DNA of 8,030 bases from JADJQU01 sp035490315 (GTDB taxonomy: Bacteria; Planctomycetota; UBA1135; GCA-002686595): contig DATHET010000002.1 of the NCBI GenBank assembly GCA_035490315.1, positions 1 through 8,030 of the forward strand. The letters run 5' to 3'. The notes beneath the pieces were generated by a model, which saw only the letters and a list, made by a program, of their open reading frames with translations, was not told where the DNA came from and searched no databases. The translations under genes and the position numbers were made by a program. This document shows positions 1-6,587 of this stretch, piece by piece (the first letter of the stretch is position 1; the number at the start of each line of letters is the position of its first letter).

Positions 1-865
1 TGGCCGGGTGGAGCACGCTGATGCCCCCTTCCGGCGTGCGCTGGTGGATGTACGGCTCGCGGTTGGCGAGGATCACGATCTTCTCGCCGTGCAGGTGGCG
101 ATTGAGCGTCTGCTTGAGTCGCTCCGCCGTCCACGAGCCGCTTCCGCTCTCGGCCTGCTCCTCGCTCACCAGCCGCTCCACCAGGGCGCGCACGTCGCGC
201 ATGATCGGCTGGAATTCCGTTCGCGGAGTTCCGCCGGCGAGGAAGCGGCGCAGCTCGCTCAACCACCCGTGCCAGGAGAGTTGCGCGACGAGGACGGTCA
301 CCGCGGAAGCCGCCAGCGCGAGCAGTCCGATGGCGAGCAGGATGAAGCGGCTGGCCTCGGCCTCGCGGCGCTCGGCGAAGCTGAAGTCCTGGACCAGGAC
401 CACGGTTCCCAGGACTCGAGTTCCGTCGGAGAGCGGCAGCGCGCTGAGGTGCGCCTTGCCCCGCGGCAGCGAGATCAGCTGCCTGGATTCCTTCCGAGCC
501 GTGTCTTGCGGCTGCAACGCCCGCGCATTCAGGTCCCGGTACGGGATCTGCTCGGGGAAGCCCTCGGTCTTGGCCAGCATCGACCCGTCGGTCCCCAAGG
601 CCGCGGCGGCCACGAGGCGCTCTTCCTGCTTGATTTCTTCCAAGACACGCCGCAGACCTTGTGGAAGCTCTTTGTGCCAATGCGCAATCAATTCCTGACG
701 CGCGCCGTCGAGGGCGAGCTCTGCCCGGAGACTGACGTCGGTCTCGAACCAGGCATTCGTCGTCCGCTGCACCAGCACCGCGGCCCCCCAGGTCAGCAGC
801 GCAAGACCGAGGACCAGGGCGAAGATGAATTGGGTGGTGCGGCGGATGGAAGCGCTTTCGACCAT
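1..865 (-). CDS. otsA: Membrane-anchored trehalose-6-phosphate synthase (GT20), 3' part missing
   Basis: The gene starts at the ATG at 865-863 and is still open at base 1, giving 288 visible residues. An in-frame TGA lies 12 nt upstream, so no earlier start is possible; no clear Shine-Dalgarno is seen. Visible parts in order: a transmembrane helix at about 12-33; an extracytoplasmic segment of about 140 residues, its second half resembling a small sensor fold (about 84-165); a second transmembrane helix at about 174-195; a charged HAMP-like linker to about 255; and the beginning of a glycosyltransferase family 20 domain with EKIVILANREPYIH at 261-274. The NREPY motif and the following Gly-Gly-[IV] are the N-terminal loop of one branch of OtsA-like synthases, which transfer glucose from UDP-glucose to glucose-6-phosphate to form trehalose-6-phosphate. 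The catalytic part would face the cytoplasm. The neighbouring GH15 gene supports a role in trehalose or glucan metabolism. The GT20 call rests on only about 28 residues; the membrane layout is clear. Confidence 0.8.
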   Translation of the reverse strand, partial: MVESASIRRTTQFIFALVLGLALLTWGAAVLVQRTTNAWFETDVSLRAELALDGARQELIAHWHKELPQGLRRVLEEIKQEERLVAAAALGTDGSMLAKTEGFPEQIPYRDLNARALQPQDTARKESRQLISLPRGKAHLSALPLSDGTRVLGTVVLVQDFSFAERREAEASRFILLAIGLLALAASAVTVLVAQLSWHGWLSELRRFLAGGTPRTEFQPIMRDVRALVERLVSEEQAESGSGSWTAERLKQTLNRHLHGEKIVILANREPYIHQRTPEGGISVLHPA

Positions 866-969
866 GAACCAGTTTCACTGCCAACAAGCGTGCCAGTGAG
901 CCCACATCCGCGCCGTGCGCGGGCAGGGCGAACCCGGTTATCCGACCGACGAGCAAGGGAAGGATTCTG
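866..969. promoter_or_regulatory. Divergent promoter region with a small dyad between otsA and the GH15 gene
   Basis: These 104 bp separate the two divergent start codons and must hold the promoters of both genes unless these lie inside the coding parts. An inverted repeat TCACTG (875-880) / CAGTGA (894-899) has its half-sites 19 bp apart, about two helical turns, which would suit a dimeric regulator. It sits next to the otsA start. I could not place convincing -35/-10 boxes. The operator idea is inference from symmetry alone, and a 6-bp dyad can arise by chance. Confidence 0.35.
955..964 (+). promoter_or_regulatory. Ribosome binding site of the GH15 gene
   Basis: A purine-rich stretch ending in AAGGA lies just before the ATG at 970, with a 5-nt gap. 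It is the best Shine-Dalgarno match in the window and fixes the GH15 start. Confidence 0.65.
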
Positions 970-2736
970 ATGCATCTCGAGGACCTCGGTCTGATCGGCA
1001 ACTGCCAGGTCTCCGCCCTGGTGGAGCGCAGCGGAGCCATCGTTTGGAGTTGCCTGCCCCGGTTCGATTCCGAGCCCGTGTTCTCGAGCCTGCTCGACCA
1101 CCAATCCGGCGGGCACTTCCTGGTCCGGGGAGTCGAGGGAACTCTCGGGAAGCAGAGCTACCTCCCGAACACGAACGTCCTGGAAACGCTGTTCGAGAGC
1201 GAGAGCGGTTCGTTCCGCGTGCTCGATTTCGCACCGAGGTTCAACCAGCACGAGCGCGTGTTCTGTCCGACGCAGCTGTTCCGGATCCTCGAGCCGCTCA
1301 GCGGCGCGCCGCGCGTCGAAGTGCGCTGCGAACCGAGGCTCGGGTGGTCGAAGGCCGTGCCGAGCGTCCTCCACGGCTCGAACCACGTCGCGTTCGAAGG
1401 TTTCGCCAGTCCGCTGCGCCTGACCACGGACATCCCGCTGACTTCGCTCGCCGGACAGTCGTTCGTGCTGACCGAGCGTCGCCATCTCGCTCTGACCTGG
1501 GGAGCCCCGCTCGAAGCGCCGCTGCCGTCCGTGTGCGAGCGATTCCTGAGCGAGACCGTGCGCTACTGGCAGAAGTGGGTCAAGCACTGCAACATCCCGC
1601 CGCTGTACCAGCGCGAGGTGATCCGCTCGGCGCTCGCGCTGAAGCTGCACTGCTTCGAGGACACCGGCGCCATCGTGGCTTCGATGACCACGTCGATTCC
1701 CGAATCGCCGGGGAGCGGCCGCACCTGGGATTACCGCTATTGCTGGCTGCGCGATGCCTACTACGCGCTCGGAGCCTTCCGCCTGCTCGGCCATTTCGAG
1801 GAGCGCGAGCAGTTCGTCCAGTACCTGCTCAATGTCGTGACGCGCACGCCGGAGCTCGACCTCTCACCGTTGTATCGCATCGACGGCAATTCCGATCTCG
1901 ACGAGCGCATCCTCGAGGCCTGGCCCGGTTTCGGCGGAGACGGACCGGTGCGCATCGGCAACGGAGCCGCGCTGCACCTGCAGAACGACATCTTCGGTGA
2001 GATGGTCCTGGCCCTCGCACCGGTGTTCCTCGACGACCGTTTCAGCGCCGAGCGCTCGCGTCCAGCGATGCAGCTGCTCGAACGGCTGGCCAGGAAAGCG
2101 ATTTCCGTCGCGGGCACGCCGGACGCCGGTCTGTGGGAGTATCGAACCGAGTGGAAGCCGCAGACCTTCTCGAGCCTGATGTGCTGGGCCGCGGCGGATC
2201 GCATGGCCCTGGTCGCGGCGCGCCACGCCGAGGGTTCGGCCCATGAATTCCGCAGTGCCGCGGACCGGATCCGCGCGGAAGTCATCGAGCAGGCCTGGAA
2301 TCCCGCAACGGGCAGCTTCGTCGGTCACTACGGAGGAAGCGATCTGGATGCGTCGCTTCTGCAGATGGCGACCCTGAGGTTCCTGCCGGCGGACGATCCG
2401 AGGTTGCGCCAGACGGTCGAAGCGATCTGGAAGACCTTGTCGAAGGACGGCTGGCTGTTCCGCTACCGGCTCGACGACGGTTTTGGGCAGCCCAAGGTGG
2501 CTTTCATCATTTGCACGTTCTGGTTGATCGAAGCGCTCGCCGCCATCGGGCGAACGGAGGAGGCGAAATCGGTGATGAAGCATGTCCATGCTGCGCTTTC
2601 GCCGCTCGGGCTGCTCTCCGAGGATTACGAGACCTCGACGCTGCGCATGTGGGGCAATTTCCCCCAGGCGTATTCGCACGTGGGGTTGATCCACGCGGCC
2701 TTTGCGGCTTCACCGCGCTGGGCGGACGTGCTGTGA
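970..2736 (+). CDS. Glycoside hydrolase family 15 protein (glucoamylase/trehalase type)
   Basis: This is a complete 588-residue protein, a usual length for bacterial GH15 enzymes, which release glucose from alpha-linked glucans or from trehalose by inversion. An N-terminal beta-sandwich-like domain (about 1-200) opens with the family's typical LGLIGNCQVSALVERSGAIVW segment, given here as positions 6-26. The (alpha/alpha)6 barrel follows, with RTWDYRYCWLRDA at 251-263. The two catalytic glutamates are in place: GLWEYR (E390, general acid) and GLLSED (E551, general base), followed by GNFPQAYSHVGLI at 562-574. There is no signal peptide, so it should be cytoplasmic. A good ribosome binding site supports the start. 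It is divergent from the trehalose-6-phosphate synthase gene; GH15 genes are often found beside otsA/otsB in bacteria, so trehalose or short maltodextrins are the likely substrates. Sequence alone does not separate glucoamylase from trehalase. Confidence 0.92.
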   Translation: MHLEDLGLIGNCQVSALVERSGAIVWSCLPRFDSEPVFSSLLDHQSGGHFLVRGVEGTLGKQSYLPNTNVLETLFESESGSFRVLDFAPRFNQHERVFCPTQLFRILEPLSGAPRVEVRCEPRLGWSKAVPSVLHGSNHVAFEGFASPLRLTTDIPLTSLAGQSFVLTERRHLALTWGAPLEAPLPSVCERFLSETVRYWQKWVKHCNIPPLYQREVIRSALALKLHCFEDTGAIVASMTTSIPESPGSGRTWDYRYCWLRDAYYALGAFRLLGHFEEREQFVQYLLNVVTRTPELDLSPLYRIDGNSDLDERILEAWPGFGGDGPVRIGNGAALHLQNDIFGEMVLALAPVFLDDRFSAERSRPAMQLLERLARKAISVAGTPDAGLWEYRTEWKPQTFSSLMCWAAADRMALVAARHAEGSAHEFRSAADRIRAEVIEQAWNPATGSFVGHYGGSDLDASLLQMATLRFLPADDPRLRQTVEAIWKTLSKDGWLFRYRLDDGFGQPKVAFIICTFWLIEALAAIGRTEEAKSVMKHVHAALSPLGLLSEDYETSTLRMWGNFPQAYSHVGLIHAAFAASPRWADVL

Positions 2737-2741
2737 GGTCT

Positions 2742-2764
2742 GACGCGGCGCGAGTTGCCGCGTC
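2742..2764 (+). terminator. Hairpin just after the GH15 stop codon
   Basis: GACGCGGC (2742-2749) and GCCGCGTC (2757-2764) form a perfect 8-bp GC-rich stem with a 7-nt loop, beginning 5 nt after the TGA. No U-run follows, so it is not a classic intrinsic terminator. It may still act as a terminator or as a 3'-end stabiliser. Confidence 0.45.
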
Positions 2765-3187
2765 GCGCGACGGAATTGAAGCAGCGGTCGAAGACGCGCT
2801 TCGTGTTCGTGTCGAGCTCCACAATGAGTTGCTGGCGGCCCGGGGATTTGCCGCAACGAAAAAAATCGAAGAAAGAGTGCCACCCGTCCGCCGCGAACTC
2901 AGTCATCTCAATTTCGATGCCCTTGCGCGGGTCAAGAGCGAGCGTAGCGCGGGGGCGGTGTCAGCACGTCTGCATCCAGTGAACACAAGGCGCAGCGGCG
3001 CGCGGCCTCGCTCGCGTGGCGTTCGCTCAATCTGCTGAGGGCATGTCTGGATCACGCCGGGGTAGCACCTGAAAAAGCACTGCACGGCTCCCAGCAAGTC
3101 GTCATGGCCGAGCGAAAAATCCGAAAATCGCGGCCACCAGAGCCCTCGAGCTCAGTCAGTACTGCAGCGACATCGCTCCTGCATCCC
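2765..3187. other. Intergenic stretch between convergent genes, no recognisable gene
   Basis: This stretch lies between the GH15 gene and the convergent DUF2752 gene. Several short frames are open, the best being minus 2906-2625 (93 codons), which runs 112 bases into the GH15 gene; none shows a recognisable family or a ribosome binding site. The composition is uneven, with A-rich patches near 2860-2875 and 3113-3128 in an otherwise GC-rich sequence. It may be a decayed gene or plain spacer. No RNA gene or mobile-element end was seen. Confidence 0.5.
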
Positions 3188-3613
3188 TCACTGCCAAACG
3201 GACTCTCGCAGGATCGAGGCGACGCTGTGCGTAGCAACGAAATGAATCAGTCGAATCCCGTGATACCCAGCAAGAAAACCGCCTGCGCCGATGCCCAGGC
3301 GCCTGTCGAAGAGTATTCCTCTCAGCAGATCGCGCTTCGTTCGCATCTCGACTGCCAGCGCCACGATGCCGACCACGCAAGCGATCACCAGCGGCAGTCC
3401 GAACACGTGGTAGCCCAAGCTTCCCGCGAGATCGCCGCGATACAGCGACATGATCGAGCGCGTGATCCCGCAGCCTGGGCAAGGGAAACCGGTGAGCAGC
3501 TTGTGCGGGCAGACGGACTGCGAGAACTCGACTTGAGGCGCGAAGGCGAGCAACAAGGCGGGCACGAGCAGAGTCGCACCCGCCGCGCCGATCGCCAACA
3601 ATCGCCCGTTCAT
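3188..3613 (-). CDS. DUF2752 small membrane protein
   Basis: This 141-residue protein carries the DUF2752 hallmark: a first hydrophobic helix (about 5-26), then a Cys (C35), LLTGFPCPGCGITRS at 39-53 with C45 and C48, and a YRGD segment at 58-61. Two more hydrophobic stretches follow at about 70-88 and 106-118. The CPGC-G-TR motif with the preceding Cys is nearly invariant in the family and looks like a metal or redox site, but no function is established. The start is supported by a GGAG about 9 nt upstream of the ATG. It lies 19 bp downstream of the DUF4234 gene and is probably translated from the same message; the two families are commonly found near each other and near TM2-type proteins. 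Location is the cytoplasmic membrane. Confidence 0.88.
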   Translation of the reverse strand: MNGRLLAIGAAGATLLVPALLLAFAPQVEFSQSVCPHKLLTGFPCPGCGITRSIMSLYRGDLAGSLGYHVFGLPLVIACVVGIVALAVEMRTKRDLLRGILFDRRLGIGAGGFLAGYHGIRLIHFVATHSVASILRESVWQ

Positions 3614-3632
3614 TCCAAGACTCCAGGAAGGT

Positions 3633-3986
3633 CTATTGCCGGTCGTAGAGCTTGTTGACTTCGCCCTGCACGATCATCGCAGCGATCATGGGAAAGAAAA
3701 ACCCGAGGACCATCAGCAGGATTGTCTGATCCGTCTGCGGTTCGCCAAGGCGCGCCTGGATCTTGGGCAGGCACTCTTTGCCGGTCAGATAGTCGAAATA
3801 CATGTTCACGGGATAGCAGCAGCCCGCGAACACCGCGACCGGCTGCGAGATCACCTCTCGCTCCGCGACCGCGTTGAGCACCTCGGCCATCTTGATGTTC
3901 CAGTAGATCCGGTAGAGCCCACAGGTGATGAACCCGAGGATCAGCACGACGATGGGCTCGACCTTGAACGTGGGAATGGGGTTCAT
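3633..3986 (-). CDS. DUF4234-type small membrane protein
   Basis: This 117-residue protein starts at the ATG at 3986. The frame is open upstream to 4295, but that extension is Ser/Arg/Pro-rich and looks non-coding, while MNPIPTFKVEPIVVLILGFI is a natural family start. A first membrane helix covers about 11-27 and is followed by the DUF4234 signature GLYRIYWNIKMAEVLN (23-38). A central part holds C56, C57 and C72, and a second membrane helix at about 88-106 is followed by VQGEVNKLYD (106-115), the typical amphipathic family end. No function is known. It precedes the DUF2752 gene by 19 bp, so the two form a likely operon. No clear Shine-Dalgarno precedes the ATG, so a leaderless or weakly translated start is possible. 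Confidence 0.8.
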   Translation of the reverse strand: MNPIPTFKVEPIVVLILGFITCGLYRIYWNIKMAEVLNAVAEREVISQPVAVFAGCCYPVNMYFDYLTGKECLPKIQARLGEPQTDQTILLMVLGFFFPMIAAMIVQGEVNKLYDRQ

Positions 3987-4267
3987 GAGGGGCACTGTAG
4001 TGTTCGGAGAGCTGATAGCAGAACCAGGCCGCGCAAGGGTGAACGGCGGGCAACTTCGAATCGCCACCCGGGTCCGACGCGCCGATCGGAGGCTGGAATG
4101 CAGCCCAGGCCACGGCAGCGAGGTCGCCTGGCGGCCCGCCGGCAGCTGGTCGCTGCTGCTAGACTTCGTGCCCTCCCATGACTGCGCGTCCTGCTTGCCA
4201 GGGATACGACAATCTTCGAGCCGTCGACTGGACGCGAACATCGCTTCCGGACGCGTGGCCGGATCAA
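3987..4267. promoter_or_regulatory. Divergent intergenic region, DUF4234 / methyltransferase
   Basis: These are the 281 bp between the DUF4234 start and the preferred methyltransferase start (191 bp if the methyltransferase begins at 4178). It must carry the promoters for both directions. I could not place a convincing -35/-10 pair or operator, and no RNA gene is seen. Confidence 0.4.
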
Positions 4268-5044
4268 ATGCGTTGGCGACGATTGACGAATCCACTGCGG
4301 ATCGCGCTCTCGATGCGACGCGGCCGCGCCGGTCGAGTCGTGCTGCCCGCGGGACTTCCCGGCGCGACCGCCCTGCCGAAGTATCTGCTGCAGGAATTTC
4401 ACAATCTCCCCAACGGCAATTACTCGCGGACCGTCACGAACGGATATGTGCGCGCGTTCGATACGCTGATGCTCGGCACGCTGCGCGAGGCCCGCAATGA
4501 AATCGCTGCACGGCTGCAGGGAGCTCAGCGCGCCCTCGACGTCGGCGCCGGAGCTGGACACCTGGCCGCAGCCCTGTTGCGCGCCGGAATTCCGCAAGTC
4601 ATCGCGCTCGAGCCATCGCCCTACCTGCTGCAGAAGGCTGCGCAGGCGCACCCGGAACTGGATTGCGTTCAGGGCGTGATCGAAGCGAGCGGCCTGCCCT
4701 CCGCCCACTTCGATGCGGCCGGAGCGTGTTTCGTGTTCCACGAAATCCCGCCGCGTTACGCCGATGCCGCCCTCGCGGAGCTGCGTAGGATCCTGGTGCC
4801 AGGATCCAGGCTGGTCATCGTCGAGCCTTCCGCGGAGCAGTGGACTGGTTCGCGAGGCGCGATCTGGCGCTCGCACGGCTGGCGCGGAGTGTATTTCCGC
4901 GAGCTGGCGCGCCGTGTCTACGAGCCCTTCGCCGAAGCCTGGCATCGCCGCAACGCGGCCCAATGGCTCGACTCAGGCGGCTTCCACCTCGAGGAAACCC
5001 GCGAGGCGATGCCCTGGCGCATGCTCGTGGCGAGGCGCCGGTAG
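4268..5044 (+). CDS. Class I SAM-dependent methyltransferase
   Basis: From the ATG at 4268 this is a 258-residue enzyme; the frame also has an ATG at 4178 that would add 30 residues. I prefer 4268 because those extra codons have clearly lower third-position G+C and MRWRRLTNPLRIAL looks like a natural start. Neither start has a strong Shine-Dalgarno. Numbered from 4268, SAM-binding motif I is ALDVGAGAGHLAAAL at 89-103. The acidic residue that holds the ribose is E115 in ALEPSPYLL. Then come FDAAGACFVFHEIPPRY at 148-164 and the LVPGSRLVIVEPS strand at 176-188, as in UbiE/MenG-like enzymes. The region before motif I (LQEFHNLPNGNYSR, about 41-54) probably forms the acceptor lid. The substrate cannot be read from the sequence; a lipid, quinone or small-molecule acceptor is possible. 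It is a single gene, divergent from the DUF4234/DUF2752 pair and followed by a repeat array. Confidence 0.85.
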   Translation: MRWRRLTNPLRIALSMRRGRAGRVVLPAGLPGATALPKYLLQEFHNLPNGNYSRTVTNGYVRAFDTLMLGTLREARNEIAARLQGAQRALDVGAGAGHLAAALLRAGIPQVIALEPSPYLLQKAAQAHPELDCVQGVIEASGLPSAHFDAAGACFVFHEIPPRYADAALAELRRILVPGSRLVIVEPSAEQWTGSRGAIWRSHGWRGVYFRELARRVYEPFAEAWHRRNAAQWLDSGGFHLEETREAMPWRMLVARRR

Positions 5045-5064
5045 CACTAGAAAACGAGCGCGGG

Positions 5065-5308
5065 CTTGCATCGCGATCGTCTCGCCTGGGGCCGGGGTTG
5101 CACTGGCGATCGCCCAGCGGTCTGCCGAGGCAGCACTGGCGATCGTCCAGCCGAGCTCCGAGGCTGCAGTGGCGACTCGCAGCAGAGTGCCGAGTCTGCA
5201 CCTGCAATTGGCTAGCCCAGAGCTGGGTTCCACCGGCGATCGGCTAGCTGAGGGCCCGGGCTGCGCTGGCGATCGTCGGCCGAGTGCGCGGGCCTGCAAA
5301 AACCGCCC
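5065..5308. repeat. Imperfect 32-33 bp tandem repeat array, seven units plus a decayed eighth
   Basis: Units align on a core like TGCACTGGCGATCGTC. Cores start at about 5072, 5105, 5138, 5171, 5203, 5235 and 5268, i.e. steps of 33, 33, 33, 32, 32 and 33, with a worn unit at about 5301. Units 2, 3, 6 and 7 keep GGCGATCG intact, unit 1 has CGCGATCG, unit 4 has a one-base insertion and unit 5 is degenerate (TGCAATTG). The whole unit is partly conserved, not only the core. In unit 2 the core is a perfect palindrome, GGCGATCGCC (5105-5114). The array fills the gap between two convergent genes. It is not a CRISPR, because the sequence between cores is itself related from unit to unit. Function is unknown; a minisatellite or protein-binding array are options. 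Confidence 0.75.
5211..5248. repeat. Inverted repeat inside the tandem array
   Basis: GCTAGCC (5211-5217) is matched by GGCTAGC (5242-5248) across 24 nt. Between them an inner hairpin CCCAG/CTGGG (5216-5227) competes for the last bases of the left arm. It lies where the two convergent transcripts end and could help termination, but no U-run follows on either strand. Confidence 0.35.
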
Positions 5309-5322
5309 CGGCGAGCCTCCGC

Positions 5323-6243
5323 TCAGATGCCCAGATCGTTGAGGAACTGCACGCTGGCCAACAGCTCGGCGCGTCCGTGGCGCGGGTTGACCTCGACGAC
5401 CCGCGTGGCGGTGGTCGGCACGTAGCTCGCGATCAGCTTGAAGTCGACTTCGCCGAGGCCGGGAGGCATTTCGGTTTCCTGATCGGCCGCGTCCTGAAGG
5501 TGGATGCCGACCATGCGCGAAGCGTAGGTGTCGAGCCATTGGCCCTGGGAAGGCAAGCCGGCGCGCTCGCGCAGATGGATCCTGCCGACGTCGTGCCAGT
5601 AGCCGATTTCCTGCTTCGCGAGATCGTCGAGCACCCAACCCATGCCCTCGAACGACAGCAAGTCGTCGATCTGGGTCCCAGGCTCGAGCGCGAGACGGGT
5701 CTCCGGGAATTCCTGGCGCAGCGAGTGCAGCGAGCGGCAGAGGTGATCGATCTGGCGCTGGCCCTTTTTCTGGACGCGCGCCACGAAGTTGCGGACCTCC
5801 TCGCGCAGCTCGTCGCTCGCGGCCTCGCGCGAGAGCCGGTGGCTCAGATCCTCGGCTTCCAAGTGCATTTTCGGATCCGCGATCGAGCTGCCTCGCAGCA
5901 CGACGAACGGAGCGCCGAGTCGTTGCGCGAGCTGGATGTGCCGGCGGATCGAGAGCTTCGCCTGTTCTCGCTCTTCGTCGCGCGGGCTGGAAAGCATCGT
6001 GCAGGGCATGCGTTGCACGCGAGGCCGCAGACACCCAGCGACCACAGCGGCAAGCCGCACACCGGTCTCGCGCCGAGTGTCCTCGAAGCCCGTCAGCGGC
6101 ACGGGCGATTCGGAGAGTCCCAACTCGATGGCGCGAAACCCCATCGCCACAGCGGCGAAGGCCTGGTCCTCGATCGTCCTAAGGCGGTCGCCGAAGCACG
6201 AGGTCGACAGGACGTAGTTGTTGGGAATGCCCGGAGCAGTCAC
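5323..6243 (-). CDS. Sugar phosphate isomerase/epimerase (xylose isomerase-like TIM barrel)
   Basis: From the GTG at 6243 this is a 306-residue protein; the same frame has a GTG at 6312 that adds 23 Pro/Ala-rich residues coded partly by a G9 tract. I prefer 6243 because NNYVLSTSCFGDRL (8-21) is the first barrel strand. Neither start has a good Shine-Dalgarno and there is no ATG nearby, so the start is uncertain. The fold is the AP-endonuclease-2 family barrel: GFRAIELGLSE at 35-45, LALEPG with E187, YWHDVGRIHL at 215-224 (D218, H223), VGIHLQDA at 245-252 (H248, D251), GLGEVDF at 262-268 and VVEVNP with E284. These are the expected divalent-metal ligands and catalytic glutamates. Members isomerise or epimerise keto-sugars, inositols or hydroxypyruvate, or act on DNA abasic sites; the substrate cannot be named here. 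It lies downstream of purB on the same strand but far enough away for its own promoter. Confidence 0.85.
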   Translation of the reverse strand: MTAPGIPNNYVLSTSCFGDRLRTIEDQAFAAVAMGFRAIELGLSESPVPLTGFEDTRRETGVRLAAVVAGCLRPRVQRMPCTMLSSPRDEEREQAKLSIRRHIQLAQRLGAPFVVLRGSSIADPKMHLEAEDLSHRLSREAASDELREEVRNFVARVQKKGQRQIDHLCRSLHSLRQEFPETRLALEPGTQIDDLLSFEGMGWVLDDLAKQEIGYWHDVGRIHLRERAGLPSQGQWLDTYASRMVGIHLQDAADQETEMPPGLGEVDFKLIASYVPTTATRVVEVNPRHGRAELLASVQFLNDLGI

Positions 6244-6254
6244 GGCGGACGGTC

Positions 6255-6263
6255 GGGGGGGGG
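6255..6263. repeat. G9 homopolymer tract at the 5' end of the isomerase gene
   Basis: Nine consecutive G on the plus strand (C9 in the gene's sense) lie just upstream of the preferred GTG start at 6243, and inside the reading frame if translation starts at 6312. A second tract, G7, lies at 6313-6319. Such runs are prone to slippage and to sequencing error. Confidence 0.6.
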
Positions 6264-6340
6264 CGTTGGGGTTAGCGGTGGCGAGCGGGGTGTGCTGCGA
6301 GTATCGACACACGGGGGGGCCGCACTCGAAAACTTACCCG

Positions 6341-6382
6341 CGAGGCCTGCCAGGGGGAAATCCGGGACCCTGGCCGGCCTCG
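6341..6382. repeat. Long inverted repeat in the isomerase leader
   Basis: The left arm (6341-6355) and right arm (6368-6382) are complementary at 14 of 15 positions, with one mismatch (6348/6375) and a 12-nt loop. As RNA this would be a very stable hairpin. On the minus strand a TTTT follows 8 nt after the stem, too far for a classic intrinsic terminator. It could act in transcription attenuation, as a protein site, or as a 3' end of the purB message. Confidence 0.5.
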
Positions 6383-6566
6383 GATTGGACAAATCCTCTC
6401 GGAGTCAGCAGGCCAGGGGCCTCCCGCGGGGCCCAGGGGATCGGCTCGGCCGAAACCGCGCCAAACTTCACCAGGAAAACGGCGTGGGAAGCGGGTCCGG
6501 GCCGGGCGGGGTGCCCAAGGCCGCCATGGAATGGGGCGAAACCCTTGCGACCGCAGTCGAAGTGTC

Positions 6567-6587
6567 ATCGCCGGCATTCCCGGCGAT
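6567..6587 (-). terminator. Hairpin just after the purB stop codon
   Basis: ATCGCCGG (6567-6574) and CCGGCGAT (6580-6587) make a perfect 8-bp stem with a 5-nt loop, 6 nt beyond the purB TGA. There is no U-run, so termination is plausible but unproven; it has the same design as the hairpin after the GH15 gene. Confidence 0.45.

Noticed and set aside
8..970. Plus-strand frames over the left end
   Set aside because: They lie opposite the trehalose-6-phosphate synthase gene, whose membrane helices and NREPY motif are on the minus strand.
793..1794. Long minus-strand frame opposite the GH15 gene
   Set aside because: It is Arg/Glu/Ala-rich, lies opposite a gene with clear catalytic motifs, and is the usual antisense shadow in GC-rich DNA.
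2625..2906. Possible 93-codon minus-strand gene
   Set aside because: It overlaps the GH15 coding end by 112 bases, has no visible ribosome binding site and no recognisable family; high third-position G+C alone is not enough here.
4178..4267. Upstream start of the methyltransferase
   Set aside because: The 30 extra codons show lower third-position G+C than the rest and no Shine-Dalgarno; kept only as an alternative.
3987..4295. N-terminal extension of the DUF4234 protein to 4295
   Set aside because: The extra residues are low-complexity Ser/Arg/Pro, unlike the family, and would overlap the methyltransferase coding start.
5065..5308. CRISPR array
   Set aside because: Period is about right for a repeat alone but there are no unique spacers: the whole 33-bp unit is related from copy to copy and no cas gene is near.
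4973..6034. Long minus-strand frame across the repeat array and the isomerase gene
   Set aside because: It is another frame of the isomerase region, Arg/Ala/Pro-rich and without family features.
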